Source: Palsa-504 sp963800415 (GTDB lineage: Bacteria; Actinomycetota; Actinomycetes; Streptosporangiales; Streptosporangiaceae). From it: a DNA stretch of 64,000 nucleotides. The notes under the pieces are model-generated. The model was not told the origin of the DNA, made no database searches, and saw nothing but the letters and a program-made list of their open reading frames with translations. The DNA is taken from assembly GCA_963800415.1 (NCBI GenBank), contig CAWDBS010000004.1, forward strand, positions 10,287 to 74,286, read 5' to 3'. Below, in pieces: positions 8,441-16,939 of this stretch. The position numbers and the translations under genes are program-made. Positions within the stretch are counted from its first letter, which is position 1, and every line of letters begins with the position of its first letter.

Positions 8441-9739
8441 GTGGCGGGATCCGGATGGTTCCGGAGACAGCGAACATTGCTGGCACGTACTGAGAGTTCC
8501 GCAGCTACACGTAGCGGTAGTGAGAATTCCGCAGCTAAGCAGTCGTTGAGAGTTTCCAGGCCGTGGAAGAGAACCCGGGTGGCCCTCACCGCCGGCAGCG
8601 CCGCGCTTGTCCTGGCGGCCGGCGTGGTGATCGTGGCGTTCGCGCCACCGGGAAGCCATGCCTCCCTGGTGTCGTCGGCTGGCCCGGTGAGCGCGTACAA
8701 GCCGCTGCAGCCGGCGGCCGGCCTGCAGCTGGTCTCGATGACCCCGGCCGCGGGCGCGAAGGGCGTCAACGGCGCCGGCCCCATCCGGGTGCGGTTCTCC
8801 GCGCCGCTGGCCCCCCATTCGCCGATGCCGACGCTGTCTCCTTCGATTGCGGGCCGCTGGACGGTCCAGGGCGATGCCGCGGTCTTCGCCCCGGCGGTGG
8901 GGTACTTCGAGAACACCCGGGTCACGGTGAGGGTGCCGGGCGGCCTGGCCGGCGTGATCTCGGCCGCAGGGGCGACCGCGGGCAACGGCGGGACACTCGG
9001 CTCCGACCTGAGCCAGAGCTTCACCACCGGCTCGTTCGGCACTATGCGGCTGCAGCAACTGCTGGCCCAGCTCGGTTACCTGCCGCTGACCTGGACCGCC
9101 GCGTCCCCCTCGGCGATCAGCCCGGCCGACGCACGGAGCCAGCTCTCCGCCGCCTACAACGCGCCCGCCGGGACCTTCGGCTGGCAGAGCGGCTACCCGT
9201 GGAGCCTGCGGTCCCAGTGGGAGGCCGGCTCGGGCAACATCGTGCAGGTCGGCGCCATCCGGTCGTTCGAGTCGGTGCACGGCCTGACCATGGACGGGAG
9301 CGCGGGCCGCACCGTCTGGTCGCGGCTGTTCACCGCGGTGGCCACGGGCCAGGTGAACCCGAACGGCTACACCTACGCGCTGGCCAGCCAGCACTACCCG
9401 GAGACGCTGACCATCTGGCACAACGGCAATGTGGTGCTCAAGACCCTGGCCAACACCGGCATCCCGGCCTCCCCCACCGCGGACGGCACCTTCCCCGTCT
9501 ACCTGAGGTACTACTTCAGCTACATGAAGGGGACCAACCCGGACGGCACGAAATACAACGACCCGGTGTACTACGCCTCCTACTTCAACGGCGGCGACGC
9601 GGTACACCAGTTCAGCCGGTACAGCTACGGGTCCTACCAGAGCCTGGGCTGCGTCGAGCTGCCCTGGGACGCGGCCAAGAAGGCGTGGCCGTACCTGACC
9701 TACGGCAGCCTGGTCACCGTCGCCGGCCCGGTGGCCTGA
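8441..9739 (+). CDS. L,D-transpeptidase with peptidoglycan-binding domain
   Basis: 432 residues. GTG at 8441 is preferred over the in-frame GTG at 8414 because GGAGG lies at 8426-8430. A basic cytoplasmic start and a membrane anchor (about 45-68) are followed by an Ig-like region, a PG_binding_1-like domain (LQQLLAQLGYLPL to AIRSFESVHGLTMDGSAG) and a C-terminal YkuD domain. Catalytic residues are His389 (AVHQFS) and Cys404 (SLGCVELP). It should cross-link peptidoglycan as an anchored enzyme, differing from the lipoprotein enzyme at 1243-2595. It is monocistronic, with a strong hairpin after it. Confidence 0.88.
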   Translation: MAGSGWFRRQRTLLARTESSAATRSGSENSAAKQSLRVSRPWKRTRVALTAGSAALVLAAGVVIVAFAPPGSHASLVSSAGPVSAYKPLQPAAGLQLVSMTPAAGAKGVNGAGPIRVRFSAPLAPHSPMPTLSPSIAGRWTVQGDAAVFAPAVGYFENTRVTVRVPGGLAGVISAAGATAGNGGTLGSDLSQSFTTGSFGTMRLQQLLAQLGYLPLTWTAASPSAISPADARSQLSAAYNAPAGTFGWQSGYPWSLRSQWEAGSGNIVQVGAIRSFESVHGLTMDGSAGRTVWSRLFTAVATGQVNPNGYTYALASQHYPETLTIWHNGNVVLKTLANTGIPASPTADGTFPVYLRYYFSYMKGTNPDGTKYNDPVYYASYFNGGDAVHQFSRYSYGSYQSLGCVELPWDAAKKAWPYLTYGSLVTVAGPVA

Positions 9740-9779
9740 CACCACTGGGTGGCCTGACACACACTGATCTGGCACAAAC

Positions 9780-9815
9780 ACTGCGGGACGGTCCCGGAAG
9801 GGACCGCCCCGCAGT
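9780..9815. terminator. bidirectional hairpin terminator
   Basis: Stem ACTGCGGG-A-CGGTCCC pairs with GGGACCG-C-CCCGCAGT around a GGAA tetraloop, with one A/C mismatch. It lies between the L,D-transpeptidase (plus) and the cold-shock gene (minus), so it can serve both. Confidence 0.8.
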
Positions 9816-9829
9816 TGGTTCGTGACGTG

Positions 9830-10033
9830 TTACAGCGGGTGAACCTCTTCCGCCTGCGGACCCTTCGGGCCGCGGCCAGCGGTGTACTCGACCCGCTGGT
9901 TCTCCTGGAGGGTGCGGAAGCCGTCGATCTTGATGGTGGAGTGGTGGACGAAGACGTCGGCCGAGCCGTCGTCGGGCGCGATGAAACCGTAGCCCTTGTC
10001 CGAGTTGAACCACTTCACGGTGCCCTGAGGCAT
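9830..10033 (-). CDS. cold-shock domain protein
   Basis: 67-residue single cold-shock domain, the usual size for actinobacterial CspA-type proteins. It binds single-stranded RNA/DNA through RNP1 (KGYGFI, residues 13-18) and RNP2 (VFVHH, 27-31). The start MPQGTVKWF is canonical, and GGAGAAG lies upstream on the minus strand. About 220 bases of untranslated sequence separate it from the next gene, enough for the long leader typical of this family, though I see no defined element in it. Confidence 0.93.
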   Translation of the reverse strand: MPQGTVKWFNSDKGYGFIAPDDGSADVFVHHSTIKIDGFRTLQENQRVEYTAGRGPKGPQAEEVHPL

Positions 10034-10255
10034 GTACTTCTCCTACTGTGACGATTTCGGGAACCACGGTCGTGCGTCCCGGGTTGCTGCGACCACTGCC
10101 CATATGGACCGCCCTGTCGGGCCGGGCGTTCGGGAATGCAGGACGCCCGCGGTCAGAATTTCGCAGGCGCTGTGACACGTACACGAACTTCGTGCAACCA
10201 GGACTATTTAACCACTGTCGGCGATCAGCATGTTCCCGGCTGGCCGAAAAAGCCT

Positions 10256-11017
10256 TTAACCGGCGGCCGCGACCGCCTGCTCCGCACCGTCCCGCAGCCT
10301 GGCCATACAGGCCGCGAAGCGGGATCCCGGCGTGAGGGCGGCGATGCGCTCGGCTTCGCTTACCGTGTCCACGTCGGTGAGTTCGGGCATCATCTGAATT
10401 CGCAGGCCAGCCCGCTCGAGCCGGGCCAGCTGCCGGGAGCCGGTGTCCGGCTGGGACATCGGCACGCCGAGGATGAGGGCGGGATCGACCTCCCGCAAGC
10501 CGAGCAGCCAGAAGCCGCCGTCCTCGGCCATGCCGAAGGTGGCGTCCGCGGTCTTGGCCACCAGCGGCTCGGCGGCCGCGGCCAGCAGGCCCGGCGTCAC
10601 CTGCGGGGTGTCCATCCCGATCAGCACCACGGGCAACGGCAGCGTCACCCGCGCGTCGGCGAGCGTCCAGGCGATCCGCTCGTCCAAGCCCCCGCCGCGC
10701 TGCCCGATCACGTCGAATCCGGCCGGCAGCCAGGGACCCGGCCTCCCCTGCAAGGCCAGCACCTTTCTGGCCACGGTGGTCTTCGCCACCGCGGTCAGCG
10801 TATCGGTCAGCGAGGCCTCGGCCAGTGCGGCCGCCTCCACGGGCGTGAACGGCGGCGTGAGCCGCGTCTTCACCCGGCCGGGAACCGGCTCCTTGGCGAT
10901 CACCACGACCTGGGCCGCCAGCAGCGGGCCCGCCCGGCTCCAGGCGGGCGCGTCCGGCTTGGCCGGGCCGGGAGCCCCGTCCCGGCGGTGCCGGCCGGCG
11001 TAGACGTCGGCGGTCAC
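10256..11017 (-). CDS. DUF2064 / TIGR04282-type transferase
   Basis: 253 residues of the family often annotated as glycosyltransferase or rSAM-associated transferase 1, with a nucleotidyltransferase/GT-A-like fold related to CofC. The signature VVVIAKEPVPGRVKTRL lies at about 36-52, followed by GMDTPQ (metal-binding DxD-like) and FGMAEDGGFWLLG. The GTG start at 11017 overlaps the stop of the upstream GT2 gene in a GTGA arrangement, so the two are translationally coupled and probably act in one pathway, likely glycan or glycolipid assembly. The exact substrate is not deducible. Confidence 0.85.
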   Translation of the reverse strand: MTADVYAGRHRRDGAPGPAKPDAPAWSRAGPLLAAQVVVIAKEPVPGRVKTRLTPPFTPVEAAALAEASLTDTLTAVAKTTVARKVLALQGRPGPWLPAGFDVIGQRGGGLDERIAWTLADARVTLPLPVVLIGMDTPQVTPGLLAAAAEPLVAKTADATFGMAEDGGFWLLGLREVDPALILGVPMSQPDTGSRQLARLERAGLRIQMMPELTDVDTVSEAERIAALTPGSRFAACMARLRDGAEQAVAAAG

Positions 11018-11770
11018 GACGTGGCCTGCGTTGCGGCCGGCGCCTTGATATCAGCCGGCGCCTTGATATGAGCCGGCGCCTTGACGGGGGCAGGCGCCTT
11101 GACGGGGGCCGGGGCCGCGATGGAGGCGAGCACGCGGCGCATGTCCCGCACGGCCCGCACCGTGCCGCCCAGCGTGCCGGTGACCTTCGACTTGCCGGTC
11201 CGCGGGTAGTACGGGATGGCCGTCTCGGTGATCCGCCAGCCGGCCTCCGCGGCGCGCACCACCATCTCCAGCGGGTAGCCGAACCGCCGGTCTTCCAGCG
11301 CCAGGGCCAGCAGATCCGTCCGCCGGGCGGCCCGCATCGGACCCAGATCCCGCACCCGGACGCCGACCCGGCGGCGCAGTTCGGCGGCCAGCACCCGGTT
11401 GCCGATCCGGGCGTGCAGCGGCCAGGCGCCCTTGCCCTGGACCGACCGCCGTCCGAGCATGAGGTCGGCATCGCCCGCCGCCACCGGGTCCGCCACCATG
11501 GGCAGGTCACCGGGGTCGAACGAGGCGTCGGCATCCATGACGCAGAACGATGTCACTGGTCGCCGCCAGCAGACCCGCGTGGCAGGCGGCACCGAACCCG
11601 CGCTGCGGGACGGGCACGACGAGCGCCCCGTGGTCCGCGGCGATGGCGGCCGAGTCGTCGGTGGAGCCGTTGTCCGCGACGATTGGCCGGTAGCCGTTCG
11701 GTATCCGGGACAGAACCCAGGGCAATGCGCCAGCCTCGTTGAGGCACGGCAGCACGACATCGATTTCCAT
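11014..11770 (-). CDS. family 2 glycosyltransferase (frameshifted)
   Basis: Start ATG at 11770 gives EIDVVLPCLNEAGALP, the GT-A nucleotide-binding start, then VADNGSTDDS. After AATSDIV the frame breaks. One base earlier or later restores CVMDADASFDPGDLP, the expected DxD region, which then runs on through LMLGRRSVQGKGAWP and YYPRTGKSKVTGTLGG to the stop at 11014. The extra base lies at about 11540-11552. With it removed the protein would be about 250 residues, normal for this group. The C-terminus carries a Lys-Ala-Pro-Ala repeat. It is coupled to the DUF2064 gene by a 4 nt overlap. Either a real null allele or a consensus error. Confidence 0.75.
11041..11112 (-). repeat. 18 bp tandem repeat coding KAPAxx
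   Basis: Four copies of an 18-mer beginning GGCGCCTTGA on the plus strand; the minus-strand translation is (P/H/D)(V/I)KAPA. The repeat forms a basic Pro/Ala tail on the GT2 protein. Confidence 0.8.
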
Positions 11771-11894
11771 GGCGACTGACAGTACTTTCTGGCTGAGCCG
11801 GTGAGGCCGGTAAAGTGGCTGATCCGGCCTTACGAACCTGTGACGGTCTTCCGCTGCGGGCCTGGCGGGGCCGATCGCCTGGTTGGCTGCAGTC

Positions 11895-12989
11895 ATGCGC
11901 GTACTAGTGACGGGTGCGGCAGGCTTCATCGGATCGCACATCGCCGAGATCATGCAGGCCGCGGGCCATGAGGTCCGCGGCCTGGATTCGCTCACGCCCG
12001 CCGTGCACAACGGCCGGCCGGGGCATGTTCCTGACAACCTCGTCGTGGCCGACGTGCGCGACCCGGCAGCGGTGGACGAGGCGCTGGCCGGGGTGGACGC
12101 GGTATGCCACCAGGCCGCTATGGTCGGGCTCGGCGTGGATCTGTCCGACCTGCCGCTGTATTCGGATGTCAATGTCACCGGCACCGCGGTACTGCTCGAG
12201 GCGATGGGCCGCCACGGAATCCCGCGGCTGGTCTTCGCCTCATCGATGGTCGTGTACGGCGAGGGAGCGTACGACTGCGCCACGCACGGCCGGGTGCGGC
12301 CGGCCCCCCGGGACCCGGGCGACCTGACCGCGGGCCGGTTCGAGCCGCGCTGCCCGGTGTGCGGACAGCCGCTGGTGACGAACACGGTCGGCGAGCAGGC
12401 CCCGCTCGACCCGCGGAACGCGTACGCCGCGAGCAAGGTGGCGCAGGAGCACTTCACGGCGAGCTGGGCGCGGCTGACCGGTGGGACTGCGGTCGGGCTG
12501 CGCTACCACAACGTGTACGGCCCGCGGATGCCACGCGACACCCCCTACTCGGGCGTGGCCGCGATCTTCCGCTCCTGCCTGGAGAACGGCGTGCCGCCGC
12601 GGGTGTTCGAGGACGGCGGCCAGCGCCGCGACTTCGTGCACGTCCGCGACGTCGCCCAGGCCAACCTGCTGGCCCTGGAAGCGGTCGGCCGCGCCGTGGA
12701 CGGCGAGCCGGTGGCTGACGGGTTCGCGGCCGGCGGCTTGCGCTGTTACAACGTGGCCAGCGGGGAGCCGCGCACGGTGGGTGAGATGGCCACGGCCCTG
12801 TCGGGGGCGTTCGGCGACATCGAGCCCGTGGTGACCGGGGAGTACCGCCTCGGCGACGTCAGGCACATCGTGGCCTCGCCGCAGAGCGCCGCCCGGGCCC
12901 TCGGTTTCCGGGCGCGGACCCGTTTCGCCGAGGGCATCGCCGAATTCGCCCAGGCCCCCCTGCGCGAGCCCGCCCTAGCCCGCGCCTAG
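11895..12989 (+). CDS. NAD-dependent epimerase/dehydratase, dTDP-L-rhamnose 4-epimerase-like
   Basis: Extended short-chain dehydrogenase of 364 residues from ATG 11895. Seen: Rossmann motif GAAGFIG (about 8-14), catalytic ASSMVVYGEG, then a CPVCGQPL insertion, and YAASK (Tyr/Lys pair) with VGLRYHNVYGPR downstream. The CxxC insertion ahead of YxxxK is what I know from dTDP-L-rhamnose 4-epimerases of the WbiB type; general UDP-sugar epimerase is the fallback. It is divergent from the GT2/DUF2064 pair, with 124 bases between. It fits a sugar-nucleotide supply role for those transferases. Confidence 0.82.
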   Translation: MRVLVTGAAGFIGSHIAEIMQAAGHEVRGLDSLTPAVHNGRPGHVPDNLVVADVRDPAAVDEALAGVDAVCHQAAMVGLGVDLSDLPLYSDVNVTGTAVLLEAMGRHGIPRLVFASSMVVYGEGAYDCATHGRVRPAPRDPGDLTAGRFEPRCPVCGQPLVTNTVGEQAPLDPRNAYAASKVAQEHFTASWARLTGGTAVGLRYHNVYGPRMPRDTPYSGVAAIFRSCLENGVPPRVFEDGGQRRDFVHVRDVAQANLLALEAVGRAVDGEPVADGFAAGGLRCYNVASGEPRTVGEMATALSGAFGDIEPVVTGEYRLGDVRHIVASPQSAARALGFRARTRFAEGIAEFAQAPLREPALARA

Positions 12990-12996
12990 GAGCCCG

Positions 12997-13026
12997 GTCA
13001 CCGTCCGCTGCGCGGGGAGCGGTGAC
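12997..13026. terminator. weak hairpin after the epimerase gene
   Basis: GTCACCG at 12997-13003 pairs with CGGTGAC at 13020-13026, with further partial pairing inside. No T tract. Confidence 0.35.
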
Positions 13027-13087
13027 TGTCGCGGGCCATCCGCGCAGGACCCGCCGGTTTCTCCGTCAGATGCGGTGACATAAGTTG

Positions 13088-13110
13088 CGGCGCGGCAGCC
13101 TGCCGCGCCG
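13088..13110. promoter_or_regulatory. perfect 23 bp dyad upstream of the PadR gene
   Basis: CGGCGCGGCAG at 13088-13098 and its exact complement at 13100-13110, separated by one base. It ends 37 bases before the ATG of the PadR-family regulator. PadR proteins usually bind dyads and autoregulate, so this is a candidate operator. It is too tight to be a terminator hairpin. Confidence 0.5.
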
Positions 13111-13147
13111 TTCCGTGATGGGAGACGGCACCGCTACGCTCGTGCTC

Positions 13148-13696
13148 ATGAACGCGCGGCCGTCACTGTCGCTGCCGGAGTGGACAGTGCTCACTGTCTT
13201 GAACCAGCAGCCCGCGCACGGCTTCGCCGTGGCCCAGCTCACCGCGCCAGAGGGTGAGCTGGGCCGGATCTGGCAGATCCCGCGGCCGGTCATCTACCGA
13301 GCGATCGGCCGGCTGGCGGAGGCGGACCTGATAAGGCCAGAGAGCGTGGAGCCGGGCCTGGGCCCGCAGCGGACCATTTACGCCGCCACTGCGCAGGGCC
13401 GACAGGCCGCGGAGCGCTGGCTGGACACGCCCGTGGCACACGTCCGGGACATCCGCTCGCATCTGCTGCTCAAGCTCGCTCTCCTGGACCGGGTCGGCGC
13501 TGATCCGGCGGACCTGCTCAGGCGGCAGCGCGCCGTGCTGGAGCCGATCGCCGAGGCCATCGAGGCCGAACAACCCGCGCGCGGCGGCTTCGACGCGACC
13601 CTGCTGGCCTGGCGCCGGGCGACGGCGGCGGCCGCGCTGGACTTCTTGGATACCATCGCTCCGCAGCAGTCGCGTTCGGGGCCGCGGCGCTCCTGA
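13148..13696 (+). CDS. PadR-family transcriptional regulator
   Basis: 182 residues from ATG 13148. The N-terminal winged helix (about 8-95) shows SLPEWTVLTVLNQQPAHGFAVAQL, then the recognition region RPVIYRAIGRLAEADLI and the wing GPQRTIYAATAQGR; a C-terminal helical dimerisation part follows. No clear Shine-Dalgarno stands at the usual distance. TACGCT lies about 7 bases before the ATG, which would allow a leaderless transcript. An in-frame ATG at 13118 with GGGAGA after it is less likely. Phenolic or drug ligands are usual for the family; the target is unknown, and a 23 bp dyad sits just upstream. Confidence 0.82.
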   Translation: MNARPSLSLPEWTVLTVLNQQPAHGFAVAQLTAPEGELGRIWQIPRPVIYRAIGRLAEADLIRPESVEPGLGPQRTIYAATAQGRQAAERWLDTPVAHVRDIRSHLLLKLALLDRVGADPADLLRRQRAVLEPIAEAIEAEQPARGGFDATLLAWRRATAAAALDFLDTIAPQQSRSGPRRS

Positions 13697-13805
13697 CTCG
13701 GACTCCTGACTCCGGCGCCCGGCTCGCTGATCCGCAGCGTGACCGGCTGCGCAGTCTCAACCTGAGCTTGCTCTTGTGCCAGCCCACGCCATGTTGTCTC
13801 ATTGT

Positions 13806-14264
13806 GACTACAAACATCGTGTTCGACGATGCCGAGGCAGGCGCGGTAGAGGGCGCCGCCAACGCGATCTTCTTCAACCACGGCCAGTGCTGCGTAGCCG
13901 GATCCCGCCTGTTCGTGCAGGAAGACCGCTTCGACGAGGTGGTCAACGGCGTCGCCGAGATCGCCAAGGGCATCAAGCTCGGTCCCGGCATGGACTCCGG
14001 GACCCAGACGGGCCCGCTCGTCTCCGAGGAGCAGCTGCGGCGGGTCACCGGGTTTCTCGACTCCGGCCGCGAAGACGGCGCCACCACCATCACCGGCGGC
14101 GGCCGCTTCGGTGACAGCGGCTACTTCGTCGAGCCGACCGTCATCACCAACACCCGCCCGGACATGAAGATCGTCCGCGAGGAGATCTTCGGCCCGGTCG
14201 TAGTCGCCGCCCCGTTCCGCAGCCTGGACGAGATCGCCGCCGAGGCGAACAACTCCTGGACCGG
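13806..14264 (+). pseudogene. aldehyde dehydrogenase remnant
   Basis: About 150 codons matching the middle to C-terminal part of an NAD-dependent aldehyde dehydrogenase: NIVFDDAE, then the catalytic-Cys motif FFNHGQCCVAGSR, TQTGPLVSEEQ, GYFVEPTVI and IVREEIFGPVV. The first ~270 residues (most of the NAD domain) and the last ~90 are absent. The frame runs past the homology into unrelated sequence up to 14466. No start site is evident. 14265-14462 holds only out-of-frame debris, including a Leu-rich stretch I cannot place. Confidence 0.8.
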
Positions 14265-14462
14265 CGCGCCCGCCACGCCGCCGACCCCCCGCGACTCAAC
14301 CGTGTCCTGGCCGCAGGATCCCCGGCCCAGCACGCCGTCCTCGCCGAAATCCTCGCCACGCTCCTGTGGCCCTGGGAGAGAGCAGCACAGGGATAACACT
14401 TGTCACAGGCCACGCTTGCGGCGCGGCTGCTTGCACAGCCGACGGGCGGGGGAACCGGGCCG

Positions 14463-15800
14463 CTAGCGGGTGGGGATGACCCGGGGCTGGTCAGGGCCGG
14501 GGCCTGCCGGAGCGGGACCTCCTGAGACGGGACCTCCCGGGACGGAGCCCGCCGGGATCGCCGGGATCGGGCCGGTGGGGGCGCCGGCCCGGCGGCGGGG
14601 GACGGTGCGGTTGAGGGCGGGCACGCCGGGGCGGGCCAGCGGCAGCCGGATGAGGAACTGGCAGCCGGGGCCGGCGTTGCGCACGGCGATCTGGCCGGAA
14701 TGCGCCTCGACGATGCCGCGCGCGATGGACAGGCCGAGCCCGGCACCCTCCTGCGGCCCCGGGGTGCGTGCCGATTCACCGCGGAACGCCACGTCGAACA
14801 CCCGCGGCAGGTCCCCGGGCGGGATCCCGCCGCAGGCGTCGGACACGCTCACGCAGGCCATGCCGCTCTGCACTTCGGCGAGCACGTCCACGCCGCCATC
14901 GGGTGGGGTGTGCCTGATCGCGTTGGTCACCAGATTGCGCAGGGCCCGGCCCATCTCGGCGGAGTCGACGAAGACGGGCATGCCGCGCACCGCGGCCCCG
15001 GTGAGCCGGACGCCCTTGGTCCGCGCGACCGGCTCGGCGCTGGCGACGACCTCGGCCACGAGGTCCTCGAGCCCGACCATTCGCTTGGACAGCCGCAGCG
15101 CGCCCGCGTGGATACGGGACAGTTCGAACAGGTCGTCGATCATCAAGGTGAGCCGGTCCACCTCGCGGCGGATCTGCGAGTGGTACTGGGACACCTCGCG
15201 CGGATCGATCACCACCTGGTCTTCCAGCGCCTCGGCCATGGCCCGCAGACCCGCCAGCGGAGTACGCAGGTCGTGGCTGACCCAGGCGACGAGTTCCCGC
15301 CGGCTGGCCTCCAGCGCCCGCTCCCTGGACCGGGCCTGAGCGAGCCGTTCATGCGTGGCGGCGAGTTCGGCGGAGAGCTCACGGAACTCCGCGGGCAAGG
15401 TCACCTGCGGCGCCACATAGACGCCGCTGTCGCCAACGCCCTGCACCGCCGAGGAGAGCGCCCGGCTGGCCTTGGTGAGCCGTCGCCCAACGAACAGCGC
15501 CACCGCGAGGCCGGCCAGGCCAGCGATGGCCATCAGGTCGAGCACGTCGTCGCGTTCGGCCGCGGTGCCCACCATACGGACGGCGATGACGCCGATCCCG
15601 GCGAGCATGGTGACCACGGAGACGGCGACCACGATGGTGACCATCAGGCCGATCGAACGGCCCGCGAGCCGCCGCAGCAGCAGGATGCCGATCAGGCTAA
15701 TGACCAGTGCGATGACCAGGACACGCTCAGAAATCCACAGCAGATCGGACCACTGGATGCCGGCCGGCAGTACGAAGGCGCCGTCGGCCAGCACGTTCAC
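14463..15800 (-). CDS. sensor histidine kinase
   Basis: 445 residues. Two N-terminal membrane helices (about 25-43, 50-76) and a third at 88-105 precede a HAMP-like linker and coiled coil (about 140-170). The H box is SHDLRTPL with His176. ATPase motifs are NLVTNAIRHTP (N), DACGGIPP (G1) and GAGLGLSIA (G2). The last ~55 residues are Pro/Gly repeats (PGGPVSGGPAPAGP), probably disordered. There is little periplasmic sequence, so the stimulus may be sensed within or near the membrane. It follows its response regulator on the same strand, about 150 bases away. Confidence 0.9.
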   Translation of the reverse strand: MNVLADGAFVLPAGIQWSDLLWISERVLVIALVISLIGILLLRRLAGRSIGLMVTIVVAVSVVTMLAGIGVIAVRMVGTAAERDDVLDLMAIAGLAGLAVALFVGRRLTKASRALSSAVQGVGDSGVYVAPQVTLPAEFRELSAELAATHERLAQARSRERALEASRRELVAWVSHDLRTPLAGLRAMAEALEDQVVIDPREVSQYHSQIRREVDRLTLMIDDLFELSRIHAGALRLSKRMVGLEDLVAEVVASAEPVARTKGVRLTGAAVRGMPVFVDSAEMGRALRNLVTNAIRHTPPDGGVDVLAEVQSGMACVSVSDACGGIPPGDLPRVFDVAFRGESARTPGPQEGAGLGLSIARGIVEAHSGQIAVRNAGPGCQFLIRLPLARPGVPALNRTVPRRRAGAPTGPIPAIPAGSVPGGPVSGGPAPAGPGPDQPRVIPTR

Positions 15801-15805
15801 GCTCT

Positions 15806-15933
15806 GCCTCCCGCTCGCCTCCGGGGCGCTTCAAGGCGTCGCCTTCCCTCGTCGCTCGTCCCTCGCTCCTCAGTCCAGGCGGCACCGCGCCCCTCCGGCT
15901 CGCTAGCGCCTCCCGCTCGCCTCCGGGGCGCTT
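15806..15933. repeat. 26 bp direct repeat in the regulator-kinase gap
   Basis: An exact 26-mer occurs at 15806-15831 and 15908-15933; it opens with GCCTCCCGCTCGCC and ends GGGGCGCTT. The 76 bases between are CG/TC-rich and show nothing else I recognise. The copies fill most of the short gap between the response-regulator and kinase genes. Confidence 0.7.
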
Positions 15934-15951
15934 GAGGGCCCACAAGCGCGC

Positions 15952-16665
15952 TCACGCCGCCTCCGGCTCGTATCGGTAACCGACGCCCCATACGGTCACG
16001 ATGCGCCTGGGCATGGTCGGGTCGGGTTCGAGCTTCTCGCGCAGCCGCCGGACGTGCACGGTGACGGTCGAGGTGTCGCCGAACGTCCAGCTCCACACCT
16101 CGGTGAGCAACTGCTCCCGAGTGAACGCCTTGCGCGGGTTCCGCATCAGGAAAACAAGCAGGTCATACTCGCGCGAGGTCAGCTGGATCAGCTTGCCGTC
16201 GGCCCTGACCTCGTGCGCAGAAAGGTCCACGACGAGGTCGCCGTCGGTGATGGCGCCGAGGTCAAGCTTGTCGGGCAGGCCGGCGCCGCGGGACCTGCGC
16301 AGCACCGAACGCACGCGCAGGGCCAGCTCACGCGGGCTGAAAGGCTTGGTAACGTAGTCGTCCGCGCCGGTCTCGAAGCCGACGAGGCGGTCGGTCTCAT
16401 CGCCGAGGGCGGTCAGCATGACCACCGGAATCGGCCACCGGGCGCGCAGCCTGCGGCACACCTCCAGGCCGTCCATGCCGGGCAGCATGAGGTCGAGGAC
16501 GACGAGATCGGGCGGCTCTTCGGCCACCCGGCGCAGCGCCTCGTATCCGTCGTGCACGCACTCGACCGTGTGGCCGTCGCGCACGAGGTAACGCCCGACG
16601 ACATCGGCCACCGTCGGGTCATCGTCGACAACGACGATCCGGCCAGGCGGATCGGGGTTGCTCAC
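15952..16665 (-). CDS. OmpR-family response regulator
   Basis: 237 residues from GTG 16665 (a TTG one codon earlier is possible). Receiver domain 1-120 with the acidic pocket VVVDDD, phospho-acceptor Asp58 (VVLDLMLPG), conserved Thr (MLTALGDE) and Lys (VTKPFSPREL). C-terminal winged-helix domain 140-235 with LTSREYDLLVFL and VTVHVRRLREKLEPDP. First gene of a regulator-kinase operon. It lies divergent from the methyltransferase gene, so the shared 270-base gap (16669-16939) probably holds promoters for both; I see no clear operator in it. Confidence 0.92.
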   Translation of the reverse strand: MSNPDPPGRIVVVDDDPTVADVVGRYLVRDGHTVECVHDGYEALRRVAEEPPDLVVLDLMLPGMDGLEVCRRLRARWPIPVVMLTALGDETDRLVGFETGADDYVTKPFSPRELALRVRSVLRRSRGAGLPDKLDLGAITDGDLVVDLSAHEVRADGKLIQLTSREYDLLVFLMRNPRKAFTREQLLTEVWSWTFGDTSTVTVHVRRLREKLEPDPTMPRRIVTVWGVGYRYEPEAA

Positions 16666-16939
16666 CAAGGGATTCCCGTTTCTGTAATAAGGCAGTGATT
16701 ATGCCTCCACGGTAAGACGTCAACTGCCGGTGAAGCCAGTAAACAGGGCAAAAGCGTCATGAGTCCGTAAGCACAGTGACGATTCTGTTAGATCCGGCCT
16801 GTTCAGCGCCGAACCGGCCCCGTGAGATTCCGCCTGGGATAACACTGAGGGATGTTTTGCGCCGCCGGGACCGGCGGGGCGATCGAGCGATCGCGGGCCG
16901 CGCGCCACGCCTGCCGCGATCATCCAGGGAGGAGTCCGC

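Noticed and set aside
14265..14462. Second gene remnant after the aldehyde dehydrogenase fragment (Leu-rich ILATLLWPWERAA)
   Set aside because: Fewer than 20 plausible codons and no family match that I can defend.
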